A stretch of DNA of 64,000 nt from Blastocladiella emersonii ATCC 22665 (taxonomy: Eukaryota > Blastocladiomycota > Blastocladiomycetes > Blastocladiales > Blastocladiaceae), in NCBI GenBank assembly GCA_025594325.1, contig JANHCV010000004.1, positions 1,302,001 to 1,366,000 on the forward strand, given 5' to 3'. The notes beneath the pieces are model-generated. The model did no database searches and was not told the DNA's origin. It was given only the letters and a program-made list of their open reading frames with translations. The position numbers and the translations under genes were made by a program. Below, piece after piece: positions 22,157 through 31,245 of the stretch (position 1 is its first letter; the number at the start of each line of letters is the position of its first letter).

Positions 22157-23135
22157 ATGCACTCGAACACGCTCTTTTTCGCCTTTGTGGTGCTCATCGC
22201 GGCCACGACCTCGACTGCCTCGCCGCAGACGCCCATCAACGGTCAGATCGGCCAGCCCGGTCAGCCCGGCTTCAACGGCGCCGTGACGCCCATCAACGGG
22301 CAAGTCGGCCAGCCTGGCCAGCCCGGCTTCAACGGCGTCACGACGCCCATCAACGGCCAGGTTGGGCAGCCCGGCTTCAACGGGATCCCGGGCCAGCCCG
22401 GCGTCGTCAACGGGCAGACCAACAACTGGAACACGGGCAACCCGACGGCCGACTGCCAGCGCCAGTCCACGGCGGCCAACGCGTGCATCCCGCCGAGCAA
22501 CCTGATGCAGATGGAGCAGGCGACGGTGATTAGCCAGTTCGGAAACCAGTACTGCACGCCGCAGTGCCAGCAGACGCTGCGCACCATCAACACGCAGTCG
22601 ACGTCCGTGTGCACCGTGGCCAACTCGGGCGTGATGGGCCCGCTCCTCCCGGTCCTCGACCCTTGTACGTCTCGCTTCGACGGCTGATCGCTCTTCCGAT
22701 CAAACGACTGATCTCCATCGCCTGAACCCCTCCCTAGTCCACGAGCTGTCGTGCACCAAGAGCGGCAACACGTTCTGTTACCTCGAGCTGTACTACAACC
22801 TGGCGCGCAACAACCAGAACGCAACGATCCTCGAGCGCAACCCCGAGTCGGTCGACAAGCGCATCCTGTGCACGCCGTGCATGGAGGCGATGCTGCCGCG
22901 GTTCGAGGCCGTGACGCAGACGGCGCAGGCCATCATCGCGTCGCGCCAGCAGGAGCGCCTGCAGTTCAGCTCGCCCTCGGCGCCACAGATCCGCCGCATC
23001 TGCGGGTACGCGGCCCCTCGTTCCGCTAGCGGCGACGCCGGGTCCGGCATGTACAACGCCGCCCCGCGTGCGGCCGCCGCCGGGTCGCTCGCCCTCGCGG
23101 CCGCGGCGGTGGCGGCGGTGGCCATGCTGGCGTGA
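22157..23135 (+). CDS. Secreted, probably GPI-anchored protein with PINGQxGQPG repeats
   Basis: Two exons (22157-22664, 22738-23135) give 301 residues. A signal peptide is evident (NTLFFAFVVLIAATTSTAS). Immediately after it come three copies of a 16-19-residue unit of the type PINGQ-GQPGQPGFNG (nt 22229-22400), collagen-like in its Gly-Pro spacing. The rest is a Cys-containing domain (CQRQS, CIPPS, YCTPQCQQTL, CTVANSG, LSCTKSGNTFCYLELYYNL, CTPCMEAML), probably disulfide-bonded. The C-terminus is a small-residue stretch (SGDAGSG) followed by an uninterrupted hydrophobic Ala-rich tail, the layout of a GPI signal. A cell-wall or surface role is inferred. No family is recognised, though Cys-rich GPI proteins of this outline are common in basidiomycete yeasts. 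Confidence 0.78.
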
Positions 23136-23464
23136 GCTCTCCCTTCCCCCAAACTCGTACCTGTACCTCAATAGATCTTAGCGCGTGTGTGTTTCTACCC
23201 CAATCTCAGTGTTCAGGTTGTGCAAGGTCCGTGGGTGCGGGAGGCTTGGCCCGAGGAGCGCGGGTGCGAGACGCGACGTGTGATGACATCGCCGAGCGAC
23301 GCCCGCGTTGCTCACACCTCTGTGAAAACAGGCTGGCTGCCCCAGCGCCTCCCCCGCTGGGCCCTGCCGCCCGCCCGCGCTCTCCTCGACGCGTCGTCCT
23401 CCCTTACAAGTACGGTCGTGATCCTGACCAAGTACCAGCAACGAGCGCACCGTCCGCCCGCACC
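23136..23464. other. Short intergenic region upstream of the acyl-CoA synthetase
   Basis: About 330 bp containing the presumed promoter and leader of the acyl-CoA synthetase. No other feature was recognised. Confidence 0.45.
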
Positions 23465-25752
23465 ATGGATCTACTGTTCAACGTCGTCGAGGCGTTGGGC
23501 GAGTGGCTCGCGCCGCTCGTCATCTCGCTCGTGTCGCTGCCCATCCTCTCGCTGCTGCTGTACCGCCGCCCCGCGGGCAAGAACATCTGCGTGTCGCTGC
23601 CGTCCAAGGACCCGACCCACTCGCCGCGCTACCGCCACTACCGCGCCAAGGACGGCCTGCTCACGACCCCCAACCCGGCCATCAAGACCATCCACGACCT
23701 GCTCGTCTTCGCCGCGCGCGAGGCGGGCAACAGCCCCATGCTCGGCTCGCGCAAGCTGCTGCGCATCCACGAGGAGCAGAAGCTCGTCACCAAGGTGGTC
23801 GCCGGCCAGGAGGTCAAGGAGACCAAGACCTGGCAGTACTACGAGCTCACCGACTTCCGCTGGATCACCGCCAAGGAGGCCCTCGCCCGCTCGCTCACCA
23901 TCGGCGCCGGCCTCGTCAAGCTCGGCTTCAACGTCGGCGACAAGGCCTGCATCTACGCCCAGACCTGGTACGCGCCGCGGTGCTCCCCGTTCGCGACTTA
24001 TCATCACCTCGACTGACCGTACTTTTCTTCTACCATGTAGTGCCGAGTGGCGTCTCTTTGCCCACGGCTGCTTCTCGGTCGCCATGACCATCGCCACCGC
24101 CTACGACGTGCGTTTTTCGCTTGACTCCCACCCGTGATCCCCGCGCCGACTCACCTCGCCTTGACCTGTAGACCCTCGGTGCCAGCGGCCTCCTGTGGTC
24201 GCTCAACGAGCCGCAGATCCCCGTCATCTTCATGGGCGCGCAGCTCATCCCGACCCTCACCTCCATCTTCGCCCAGACCACGCACCTCAAGCACGTCATC
24301 TACTTTGGCGACGTCAAGCCCGAGCACCTCGACGCCCTGCGCGCCGCTGCCGCCAAGGCCGGCCGCCCGCTGTCGCTGCACACGCTCGAGGAGCTCGAGG
24401 CGCTCGGCCTGACCAACCCGTGCCCCGTCCGCGAGCCTGAGCCCGAGTCGATCGCGTGTATCATGTACACGAGCGGGTCTACGGGCAACCCCAAGGGCGT
24501 TATGCTCACCCACGCCAACATCATCGCCGCTATCGGGGGTATCAAGGCCGTACTCAACGGAGTGCTTACGCCAAACGACTGCTTCTTGGCTTTCCTCCCA
24601 CTTGCTCATATCCTCGCCTTTGTTGTGGAATGCTACCTCACGCATATCGGCATTCGCATCGGTTACGGGTCCCCCAAGACGCTGACGTCGGCGTCGACGC
24701 GCAACTGCGAGGGCGACCTCGCCACGCTCAAGCCCACGGTGATCGTCGGCGTCCCCGCCGTGTTCGGGCTCATCTCCAAGGGCATCCTCGCCAAGGTCGC
24801 CGGCATGTCGCCGCTCGTGCAGCGCGTGTTCTGGGCCGCGTACAAGCTCAAGAAGTTTGCCCTGTTCAGCGGCGTGCCCGTCGGGTGGATCGCCGACGCG
24901 CTCGTCTTCAACAAGGTCAAGGCGCAGACGGGCGGCCGCCTGCGCATCGCGCTGTCGGGCGGCGCGCCCATCGCCGAGGAGACCCAGCTGTTCCTGTCGA
25001 CGGTGCTCGCGCCCATCGTCCAGGGGTACGGCGCCACCGAGGGGTGCGGCATGGCCGCGCTGTACTCGCCCGAGATCGCGTTTGCGACCAAGAACGTCGG
25101 CGTCCCCGTGGCGTGCGGCGAGCTCAAGCTCGTCGACGTGCCCGAGGCCGGCTACTTTGCCCGGGCCAACCCGCCGCGCGGCGAGGTGTGGGTCCGCGGC
25201 AACGCGGTGATGCGCGGCTACTACAACCAGCCCGAGCTCACCCGCGAGACGCTGACCGAGGACGGGTGGCTCATGACGGGCGACATTGCGCAGTTCAACC
25301 CGGACGGGTCGCTGCAGATCATCGACCGCAAGAAGAACCTCGTCAAGCTCGCGCACGGCGAGTACATTGCCCTCGAGAAGCTCGAGGCTGTGTACGGCGA
25401 GTCCAAGTACGTGGCCCGCCTGTGCGTCTACGCCGACTCGCTGCGGTCGTACCCGATCGCCATCGTCCAGCCCGTGCCCGCCGCCATCGAGGCCCTCGCC
25501 CGCGCCGAGGGCATCACCTTCGACTCGTGGGAGCAGCTGTGCTACCAGAAGCTCATCGCCGACGCTATCCTCGCCGACCTCAAGGCCGTCGCCAAGCGCA
25601 ACACCTTTGTCCCCGCCGAGGTCGTCCAGGCCGTCGTCCTCGCCGACGAGGAGTGGACCCCGCAGTCCGGCCTCCTCACCGCCGCCATGAAGCTCCAGCG
25701 CCGCACTATCGTCGACCGGTACAAGTCCGAGATCGAGAAGGCATACAAGTAG
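23465..25752 (+). CDS. Long-chain fatty-acid-CoA ligase (FAA1/FAA4 type)
   Basis: The enzyme activates long-chain fatty acids to acyl-CoA through an acyl-AMP intermediate. Three exons (23465-23967, 24041-24107, 24172-25752) total 716 residues, close to yeast Faa1/Faa4 (about 700). An N-terminal hydrophobic helix (LVISLVSLPILSLLLY) would place it on a membrane. The adenylate-forming motifs are complete: YTSGSTGNPKGVMLTH near 288, GGAPIAEETQ, GYGATEGCG near 475, DGWLMTGDIAQFNPDG near 554, and DRKKNLVKLAHGEYIALEKLE, the fatty-acyl-CoA synthetase signature. Codons in nt 24470-24670 end in A/T far more often than elsewhere in the gene. It is not known which FAA paralogue this is. Confidence 0.93.
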
Positions 25753-25902
25753 GCGTGTACGAGTGAGCGTGAGGCATGTTGTGGCCGGCGGGCGACCAGT
25801 GCGTCGCCGAGAGTTCGTGTTTGTCTTTCGTTCAGTATCCGGTATATATTTGTGATTCTCCTCCGAGTCGCTCCGCGAAAGCCGCAGGACCACCGCGACG
25901 CG

Positions 25903-26754
25903 TCACTCCTCGCGCCCAAGGTCGTCATGGCCCCGCCACCGCTGAGGAAACCGGCCCGTGCGCTTGACGTAGCGCATGGTGTTGTGGTACAGGAGGCCGA
26001 GCGCCGCGGCACCCGAGCAGAGCGCAAACGCCTTTCGCAGTACAGGGTACGCACTCGAGCTGAGCCCCGCAGCGTGCGCGTCGGCCCACGTCTTGCTCCC
26101 GTCGTACGGGTACTCGATCAGCGCCATGCCCTGCAGGAGCAGCGAGAAGGCGCCGTTCATGGCCGGTTCGGCGGCGGCGGCGGAGTGTGCAAAGGTTGAG
26201 ACGAGCGGGGCAACGGCGGGGCTGAGCGCGGCGGGGGCGCTGAGGAGCGCAAAGACGGCGGTCCGGATGATGGTCGTGCGCTGTGCCTTGTGCAGCTCAG
26301 AGTCTAGGTCCCGGCTGGCATGGCGTTTCGCACCTTGATTCGGATCGAGGGACGCGACCTGGTACGCAAGCGACGCGGTCGACACTGCGAGACCCCACTG
26401 CACCGTCGAGATCAGCTCGGTGCTGCCCGTGAGCACGTCGAACGAACACGCCGCGTACGGTCCCGCGCATAGGACCATGGCGGCGAGCGAGCCGCGCTGG
26501 ATGTTGCGCTTCAAGGGCGACAGGATCGGCGTGTCGGTTGAAGAGGAAGCTGCTTGCCGAGGGGAAGTTGTGTGGCTCCCGCTCGCCCGGGTATCCGTCT
26601 GGACCTGCCGCGCCGGCGGAAAGCGGTACGGCAGTGCAGCGGCAGAGAGGGCACGAGCAGGGCGGCCGAGCGACCCGCGAAGCTCACTGCGCAGTCCGTG
26701 GGTGAGAAGGTGGCAACAGTTTATGGTCGCGAGATTCATCGTCGAGTAATACAT
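25903..26754 (-). CDS. Unknown membrane protein, tandem paralogue A
   Basis: The open frame from the ATG at 26754 gives 283 residues and is clearly paralogous to the next gene upstream (27090-27988). The two share MYYS/MYHS starts, LSPLKRNIQRGSLAAMVLCAGPY against LSPFKQNLQRASLAATVVCAGPY, ISTVQWGLAVSTASLAYQVASLDP, an Ala/Leu-rich hydrophobic segment, and a LRKAFALCSGAAA C-terminal block. The N-terminus is Arg-rich with few acids, so mitochondrial import is possible; two or three hydrophobic helices follow. A 30-nt GT...AG segment (26333-26304) sits exactly where the paralogue has a 62-nt intron. Being a multiple of three without a stop it can be read through, or spliced to 273 residues. No family is recognised. 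Confidence 0.68.
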   Translation of the reverse strand: MYYSTMNLATINCCHLLTHGLRSELRGSLGRPARALSAAALPYRFPPARQVQTDTRASGSHTTSPRQAASSSTDTPILSPLKRNIQRGSLAAMVLCAGPYAACSFDVLTGSTELISTVQWGLAVSTASLAYQVASLDPNQGAKRHASRDLDSELHKAQRTTIIRTAVFALLSAPAALSPAVAPLVSTFAHSAAAAEPAMNGAFSLLLQGMALIEYPYDGSKTWADAHAAGLSSSAYPVLRKAFALCSGAAALGLLYHNTMRYVKRTGRFPQRWRGHDDLGREE

Positions 26755-27089
26755 GGTCCGGTCGCGGGGGAGAAGGGACGGGTGGAGTCGCTGCGACTCG
26801 AGGTGGGCTCGCTCAACGCCACAAGTCGCGCATTCCGTACATAGGTCGGACGCCGAAAGGACCAACGATGAACCAAGTGGAATATCCTGTTACATTGTCT
26901 CTGCCACCGTGGAGTGGGGTGGTCAGGAGGAGAGTGGAAGGCCCGCGGAAGCGGACGCGTCCTGTGACGCGTCGTTCATCTCGCCGCCCAAGCGGCGCGA
27001 CTCGCCCGCTCACAGTAAGTCTACAAGAATCATGGTTTCATTGGCGCATTATCTGATCTCGAGTAGATATCCAGGTGCTGGCTGCTAAT

Positions 27090-27988
27090 TTAGTGCTCAT
27101 CACTCTTTGCCGCGACTTCGAGCGACGCGTCGGCCTGCTTCGCTTCCCCCAGCATCTCCTTGGCGGTGTCTCTCGCGATGACGACGTGGTAGATGACGCT
27201 AGCCGCCGCCGCGCCCGAGCAAAGTGCAAGAAGTTTGCGAAGCGCCGGGTACCAGCGAGGAATGAGCTCGGCCGTATGTGCTTCGGCCAAGTCCTTGCTC
27301 CCCTTGTACGGGTGCTCGCCGAGCGCCATGGTCTGCAGGATCAGCGCGGCCAGCCTCGTAGCTGGCCCCTCGATCGGATACCCGACTGCCGAGAAGAGTG
27401 GGTTGAGGAGCGGCGAGGCGACGGGACCGAGGACGGCGGGGACGGTGAAGAGGGTGTAGATTGAGGCTAGGAGGATCGACCCGCGCTGGCGCTTGCGCAG
27501 CTCAGAGCCTATATGCTCAGTTGCGAGAGTGAGCGGACGAGTCGGGCATGGTGCGCGCAAGCTGACATACCTCGAATTGGGTCGAGGGAAGCGACCTGGA
27601 AGACGAGGGACGCGGAGGACAGAGCGAGGCCCCACTGCAGCGTCGAGATCACATTGGTGCCGCCCATGAACAGGTCGAGCGAGCTCAGCGCGTACGGGCC
27701 CGCGCAAACGACCGTGGCGGCCAGCGAGGCGCGTTGAAGGTTCTGCTTGAAGGGCGACAGGATCGGCTTGTTGGCAGGCGACGGTTCAAGTGGCGGCGGG
27801 GAAGGGGAGCTGCCCATGCGCGACCCAGCATCGGTTTGAATCAGTCGCGCCGGCAGGTTTCGATGCGGCGCGGCAGCAGCGATGATGCCGGCGGAGCGGC
27901 CGAGCAGCCCACCGAAACGCCAACTTGCACCGCCGGAGCAGTGGCGCCGAAAGAGCGATGACGTCGCACGATACATTGAGTGATACAT
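27090..27988 (-). CDS. Unknown membrane protein, tandem paralogue B
   Basis: Two exons (27988-27571 and 27508-27090) give 278 residues; the intron is gtatgt...atatag (62 nt). It lies head-to-tail with paralogue A, about 335 bp upstream of A's start. Conserved landmarks in both are an Arg-rich N-terminus, a central pair of hydrophobic segments (LAATVVCAGPYALSSLDLF, LQWGLALSSASLVFQVASLDP), a third Val/Leu-rich segment (LASIYTLFTVPAVLGPV) and a C-terminal LRKLLALCSGAAAASVIYH. The conserved hydrophobic core and Arg-rich start suggest an organellar membrane protein, but the function is unknown. The duplication looks fairly old, with conserved blocks separated by unalignable stretches. Confidence 0.72.
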
Positions 27989-28162
27989 GGGCGGTTCGGG
28001 AGAGGAGGAGCAGTCTACGGCGCGACAGCACAAGAATGCACGGCCCGCATTCCGTACTCGCCCTCACAGGACCATCGCCCACTCGATCGGCCTCGCCGGG
28101 CTTGGCGTGGGGAAATTGAAGTGTATGAATGAGTTTCTTCGTCTTCATGTCCACAACGTAGA

Positions 28163-29050
28163 TCACAGCCGGCGAAGGGTGCGACTCCGCGTGTCCACCA
28201 GAATGCGTGCCCGCTTCGTAGCGGGCTCACCACCACCGCTGGCCGATGATGATGTCGGCGGGCGCGATGATGAGGCGCTGGTACTCGCCGTGACCGACCA
28301 TGCCCGTTTGGCGGGTGGTGGGGCCGTAGAGGCGGCGGCCGGCCGCTGCGACTTGGTCGCGACCTCGGATGAGCCAGACGCGGCGGGACGGTTCTCCTCG
28401 ACGCGGCAGGTCAGTCGTGGACGAGGCGATGATGCAGAACCGTCGTCGGGAATCGCGTGGATCTGCGTGAACCGGCGCGCCGACTCGGCGTACTCGCCGT
28501 AGTTCTCGATGAGCTGCCGCCCCGCCTCCTCGTTGAGCGCCGACTCGGGGTTCGGGTGGATGAGCAGGCACTTGATCACGACGAGCACGTCACGGATCCC
28601 GAGGGTCGGCTGCCAGTCGCGCTTGAGCGTCTCGACGCAGATGTCGCCGTTGCGCGACACGTTCGGGTGGTAGATCTTGGTCAGGAAGGTGCCTGTGCGG
28701 AAGGTAAGATGGGTGAGAGATGTGCGGGAGCACAAGGAGATGGACGCGTACCCCTGGGCGGCGCCGTTGGAAAGTCGGACGGGAGCGACAGTCGGACGCG
28801 AAAGTGTCCGCCGTCGTACGGTGTTCCCTCTACCACAGCCGAGTCAAATGACTGACTTACGCTTCTCGTAAGCAGGAAGAATCGCACTCTCCCCGACGAT
28901 GATGGCCTCAATCTCGCTCAGATTGGACTCGTTGAGCTCGAGGCGCACGCCATCCGGCGGACTGGACTGCAGCGACTGCAGCTCACGTAGGACGCGTTTC
29001 AAAGCAGATCCACGCGAAGCGAGTGATTTGCTGGAAGTGGTTGCTAGCAT
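28163..29050 (-). CDS. Ubiquitin-conjugating enzyme E2 of the UBE2S type
   Basis: UBE2S extends Lys11-linked ubiquitin chains on substrates of the anaphase-promoting complex. Three exons (29050-28888, 28829-28752, 28692-28163) give 256 residues. The UBC fold (about residues 15-165) carries [33 protein letters not shown], the active-site [10 protein letters not shown] (Cys near residue 98), [30 protein letters not shown] and [14 protein letters not shown], all closest to the UBE2S subfamily. A basic, disordered extension ends in RTLRRL; the C-terminal LRRL/LR-type tail is what docks animal UBE2S on the APC/C. The length and tail both match, and the ESALNEEAG block is diagnostic. Confidence 0.9.
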
Positions 29051-29540
29051 TTTATGTGGAATTCATGGAGTTGGGGTGCGTCACCGGGAGCTGCGGAAGG
29101 CTGTGGGAAGGACGCGTCGATCACTCTTCTCGCGCGCCGCTCCTCGCCTCAAACTCCCTTCGCCTCGAATCCTGGTCGGACCGGCGAGCACCGTGAGTTT
29201 ATTGCGACAAAAACGCAGCTATGTAAACACGTATTATGGCCTGGGCGAGCCCTGGACGTGGCAGCAGGAAAGAAAGCCTTGTAGCCGGGTCACGCGAAAG
29301 TCACGTGCCAGATGTGAGACGCGTTTTCTGTCTCGCACCTGGGTCTCTATCAAGTCCATCGTGTTTGCCGGAGCCATGAACTCTCACGTACCTTCGTTGC
29401 ACGTGGCAATGATCAAGGATATGACTGAATGTGGCGATGAAATCCGCAGTTCGAGTACAACGCAAGCGCGCGTCCTAAGTCGCGCCACTCGCGCATCAAG
29501 TCGGTCGCTCGTCAAATGACTGACGCTAACTGCGAGTTTG
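29051..29540. other. Intergenic stretch between UBE2S and the Fanzor relic
   Basis: About 490 bp, somewhat richer in A/T than the neighbours. No gene, tRNA or inverted repeat is convincing. It forms the left edge of the accessory island. Confidence 0.4.
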
Positions 29541-30870
29541 TCGTCGATGGCGGCGGCGATTCCGACGCCGTCGCTGCTGCTCGTTTGCGCGTCGCGTTGT
29601 CAAGCACATGCTATGCTGGCGACTGCGGCGCGGCGCTCAGCCCATCAACCAGTTTGGCGGGTCCATCAAGACGGACGGGTGTTTGGCGCGCGTACTCGTG
29701 TACCGCGACGGCATCCGCCCGCACGACCACGCGCCTTCAACCTCGCCGATCGCCAGCCTGCGTGATCCCGACCTCGTGCACTGCGCCCTCGCCGGCCCGC
29801 TCGTCCAGCCCGCCGTCGCCCTCTACGACCCACCGCTCGTCTTCTCCCCACGTCCACCCCCTCGTGTCGTCCGTCGCCGCGGCGCCGGCAAGAACCTGCA
29901 CGACGGCCCGATCCCGATCGGCGAAGACAAGACCAAAGCCGTCTCGATTGATCCCGGAGCCAACTCGCCGATCAAGGCCTTCTCCGAGTCGATTCTCGCT
30001 CGTCGTCAACCTCGTTGAGAGCGTCAACCAAGCTGCCGCGCTGCACGCTGACCCGCCGCCACCACCACCCGCCGCTGCACCTGCCGACGGCGCGTTCGGC
30101 GAGGGCGCGCTGCCCGTTGGTGCACCGGCTGAACCGCTCGCTGGCGCACTCGGCCCGCTGCGCGAGTCCCTGCTCAAGGTGGCGCAGACCAAGGAGGGCC
30201 TCGACCACCGCTTCGACGGCATCTCGTACGCGTTCCACCACAAGGTCGGTGCGCGACTCAAGGTGCGCCGCTCGCGCAAGTCGCGTACGGCGTACGGGCT
30301 CGACGTGCACGACCGACTGCAGTCGCGCACCCCTCGCGTCCGCTCGCCGGCAAAGTCCAGACCAACGTCGTGGCCGAGGCGGCGACGCTGCTCGAGTCCG
30401 ACCGTCCCAGGCTCGGCCGCCTCAACTTCAACACACACCAGCGGCGCCAGAAGATGTTCGGCAAACTCAACGAGTCGCTCAAGTGCGTCGTCGTCCTGCT
30501 CAGTCACTGGCTCCGCTACGGTCGCGGTATCCGCGTACCTCGCCGCGGATCCGTCGTCGAGATGGTCGACAAGCTGCTCCGCCGCGGCACTGAGATCCTG
30601 CGCGTGTCCCAGCGGTGTACGTTAAAGCGGCGCTCCGTCTGCGCCACGACCATCGTCGCGAAGGATGGGAGTCGCGTCATGACGCGCAAGGACTTGGCCG
30701 TGGTACCGCGATGCCACGCGGCTACACGGCCCTCAAGGCTGGACCAACATCCATCCCCTGCATTTGGTGGCCCCAGACGGGGCCCTGGAGCGAGGATCAT
30801 CGCGCTCGGGTCCGTTTAAGGTGACGCGCCTTGCTGGTTGACTTCCGCACTCCCCAACTTACATCCCGAT
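29540..30870 (+). pseudogene. Decayed Fanzor (TnpB-like) gene
   Basis: Fanzors are eukaryotic relatives of the TnpB RNA-guided nuclease. Here recognisable Fanzor blocks appear in order but in different frames, so the copy is broken. Blocks seen: INQFGGSIKTDG (nt about 29645-29680, equivalent to the KTDG block of the intact copy), a RuvC-I-like SIDPGANS (near 29950), HQRRQKMFGKLNESLKCVVV with LSHWLRYGRG (near 30440-30530), and ILRVSQRCTLKRRSVC (near 30597-30650), where the catalytic acidic residue before the zinc-finger cysteines appears as Gln. A final degenerate W-x-x-D-like segment (near 30780-30810) may be the RuvC-III remnant. At least two frame changes and the altered RuvC-II residue argue that no active protein is made. 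Limits are approximate. Confidence 0.6.
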
Positions 30871-30919
30871 CTTCCCCGACCCAAAAATAACGTTCCTGGA
30901 CTTCCAAACGGACGCAAAA

Positions 30920-30991
30920 GGGGAGAGCCGGGGATCGAACCCGGGGTCTTCCGCACCCAAAGCGGACGCCGTACCACTTGGCCACACTCCC
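30920..30991 (-). tRNA. tRNA-Pro (anticodon UGG)
   Basis: The 72-nt cloverleaf folds with a 7-bp acceptor stem (one internal U-U mismatch), a short D stem GCC/GGC, a 5-bp anticodon stem TCCGC/GCGGA around the loop TTTGGGT (anticodon TGG), a 5-nt variable loop, and a 5-bp T stem CCGGG/CCCGG with loop TTCGATC. No intron is present. Four T residues follow the 3' end directly, a standard RNA polymerase III terminator. A tRNA beside mobile-element remnants is a common arrangement, since tRNA genes are frequent insertion neighbourhoods. Confidence 0.93.
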
Positions 30992-31245
30992 TCAGAACCG
31001 CTTGTCCTGCAAAAGCTGGGGGTTTTGGAAGAATATAAGGCTCAGTGACAGATCTCGAGTGCGAGGCAGTGCTCATCCGCTCTGCTGACACTCCGAGCAA
31101 GTTTCGGGCGCTCCTCGTAGTCGCGTAGTGTCGTGAGTGTTGGATGGCATGATGTGAAGCTGATGACTCGCCGATTGTTGGTCCTTCCCGAGCAACTTCG
31201 CTCGAGACTGCTCTCCCCTTTCGCAGCACCTTCAAATGTCAACGA

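Noticed and set aside
24151-25893. 580-residue open frame antisense to the acyl-CoA synthetase
   Set aside because: In GC-rich DNA with GC-ending codons the complementary frame rarely meets stops. The sequence is Arg/Ala/Leu/Asp-rich without motifs, while the sense strand has full adenylate-forming motifs.
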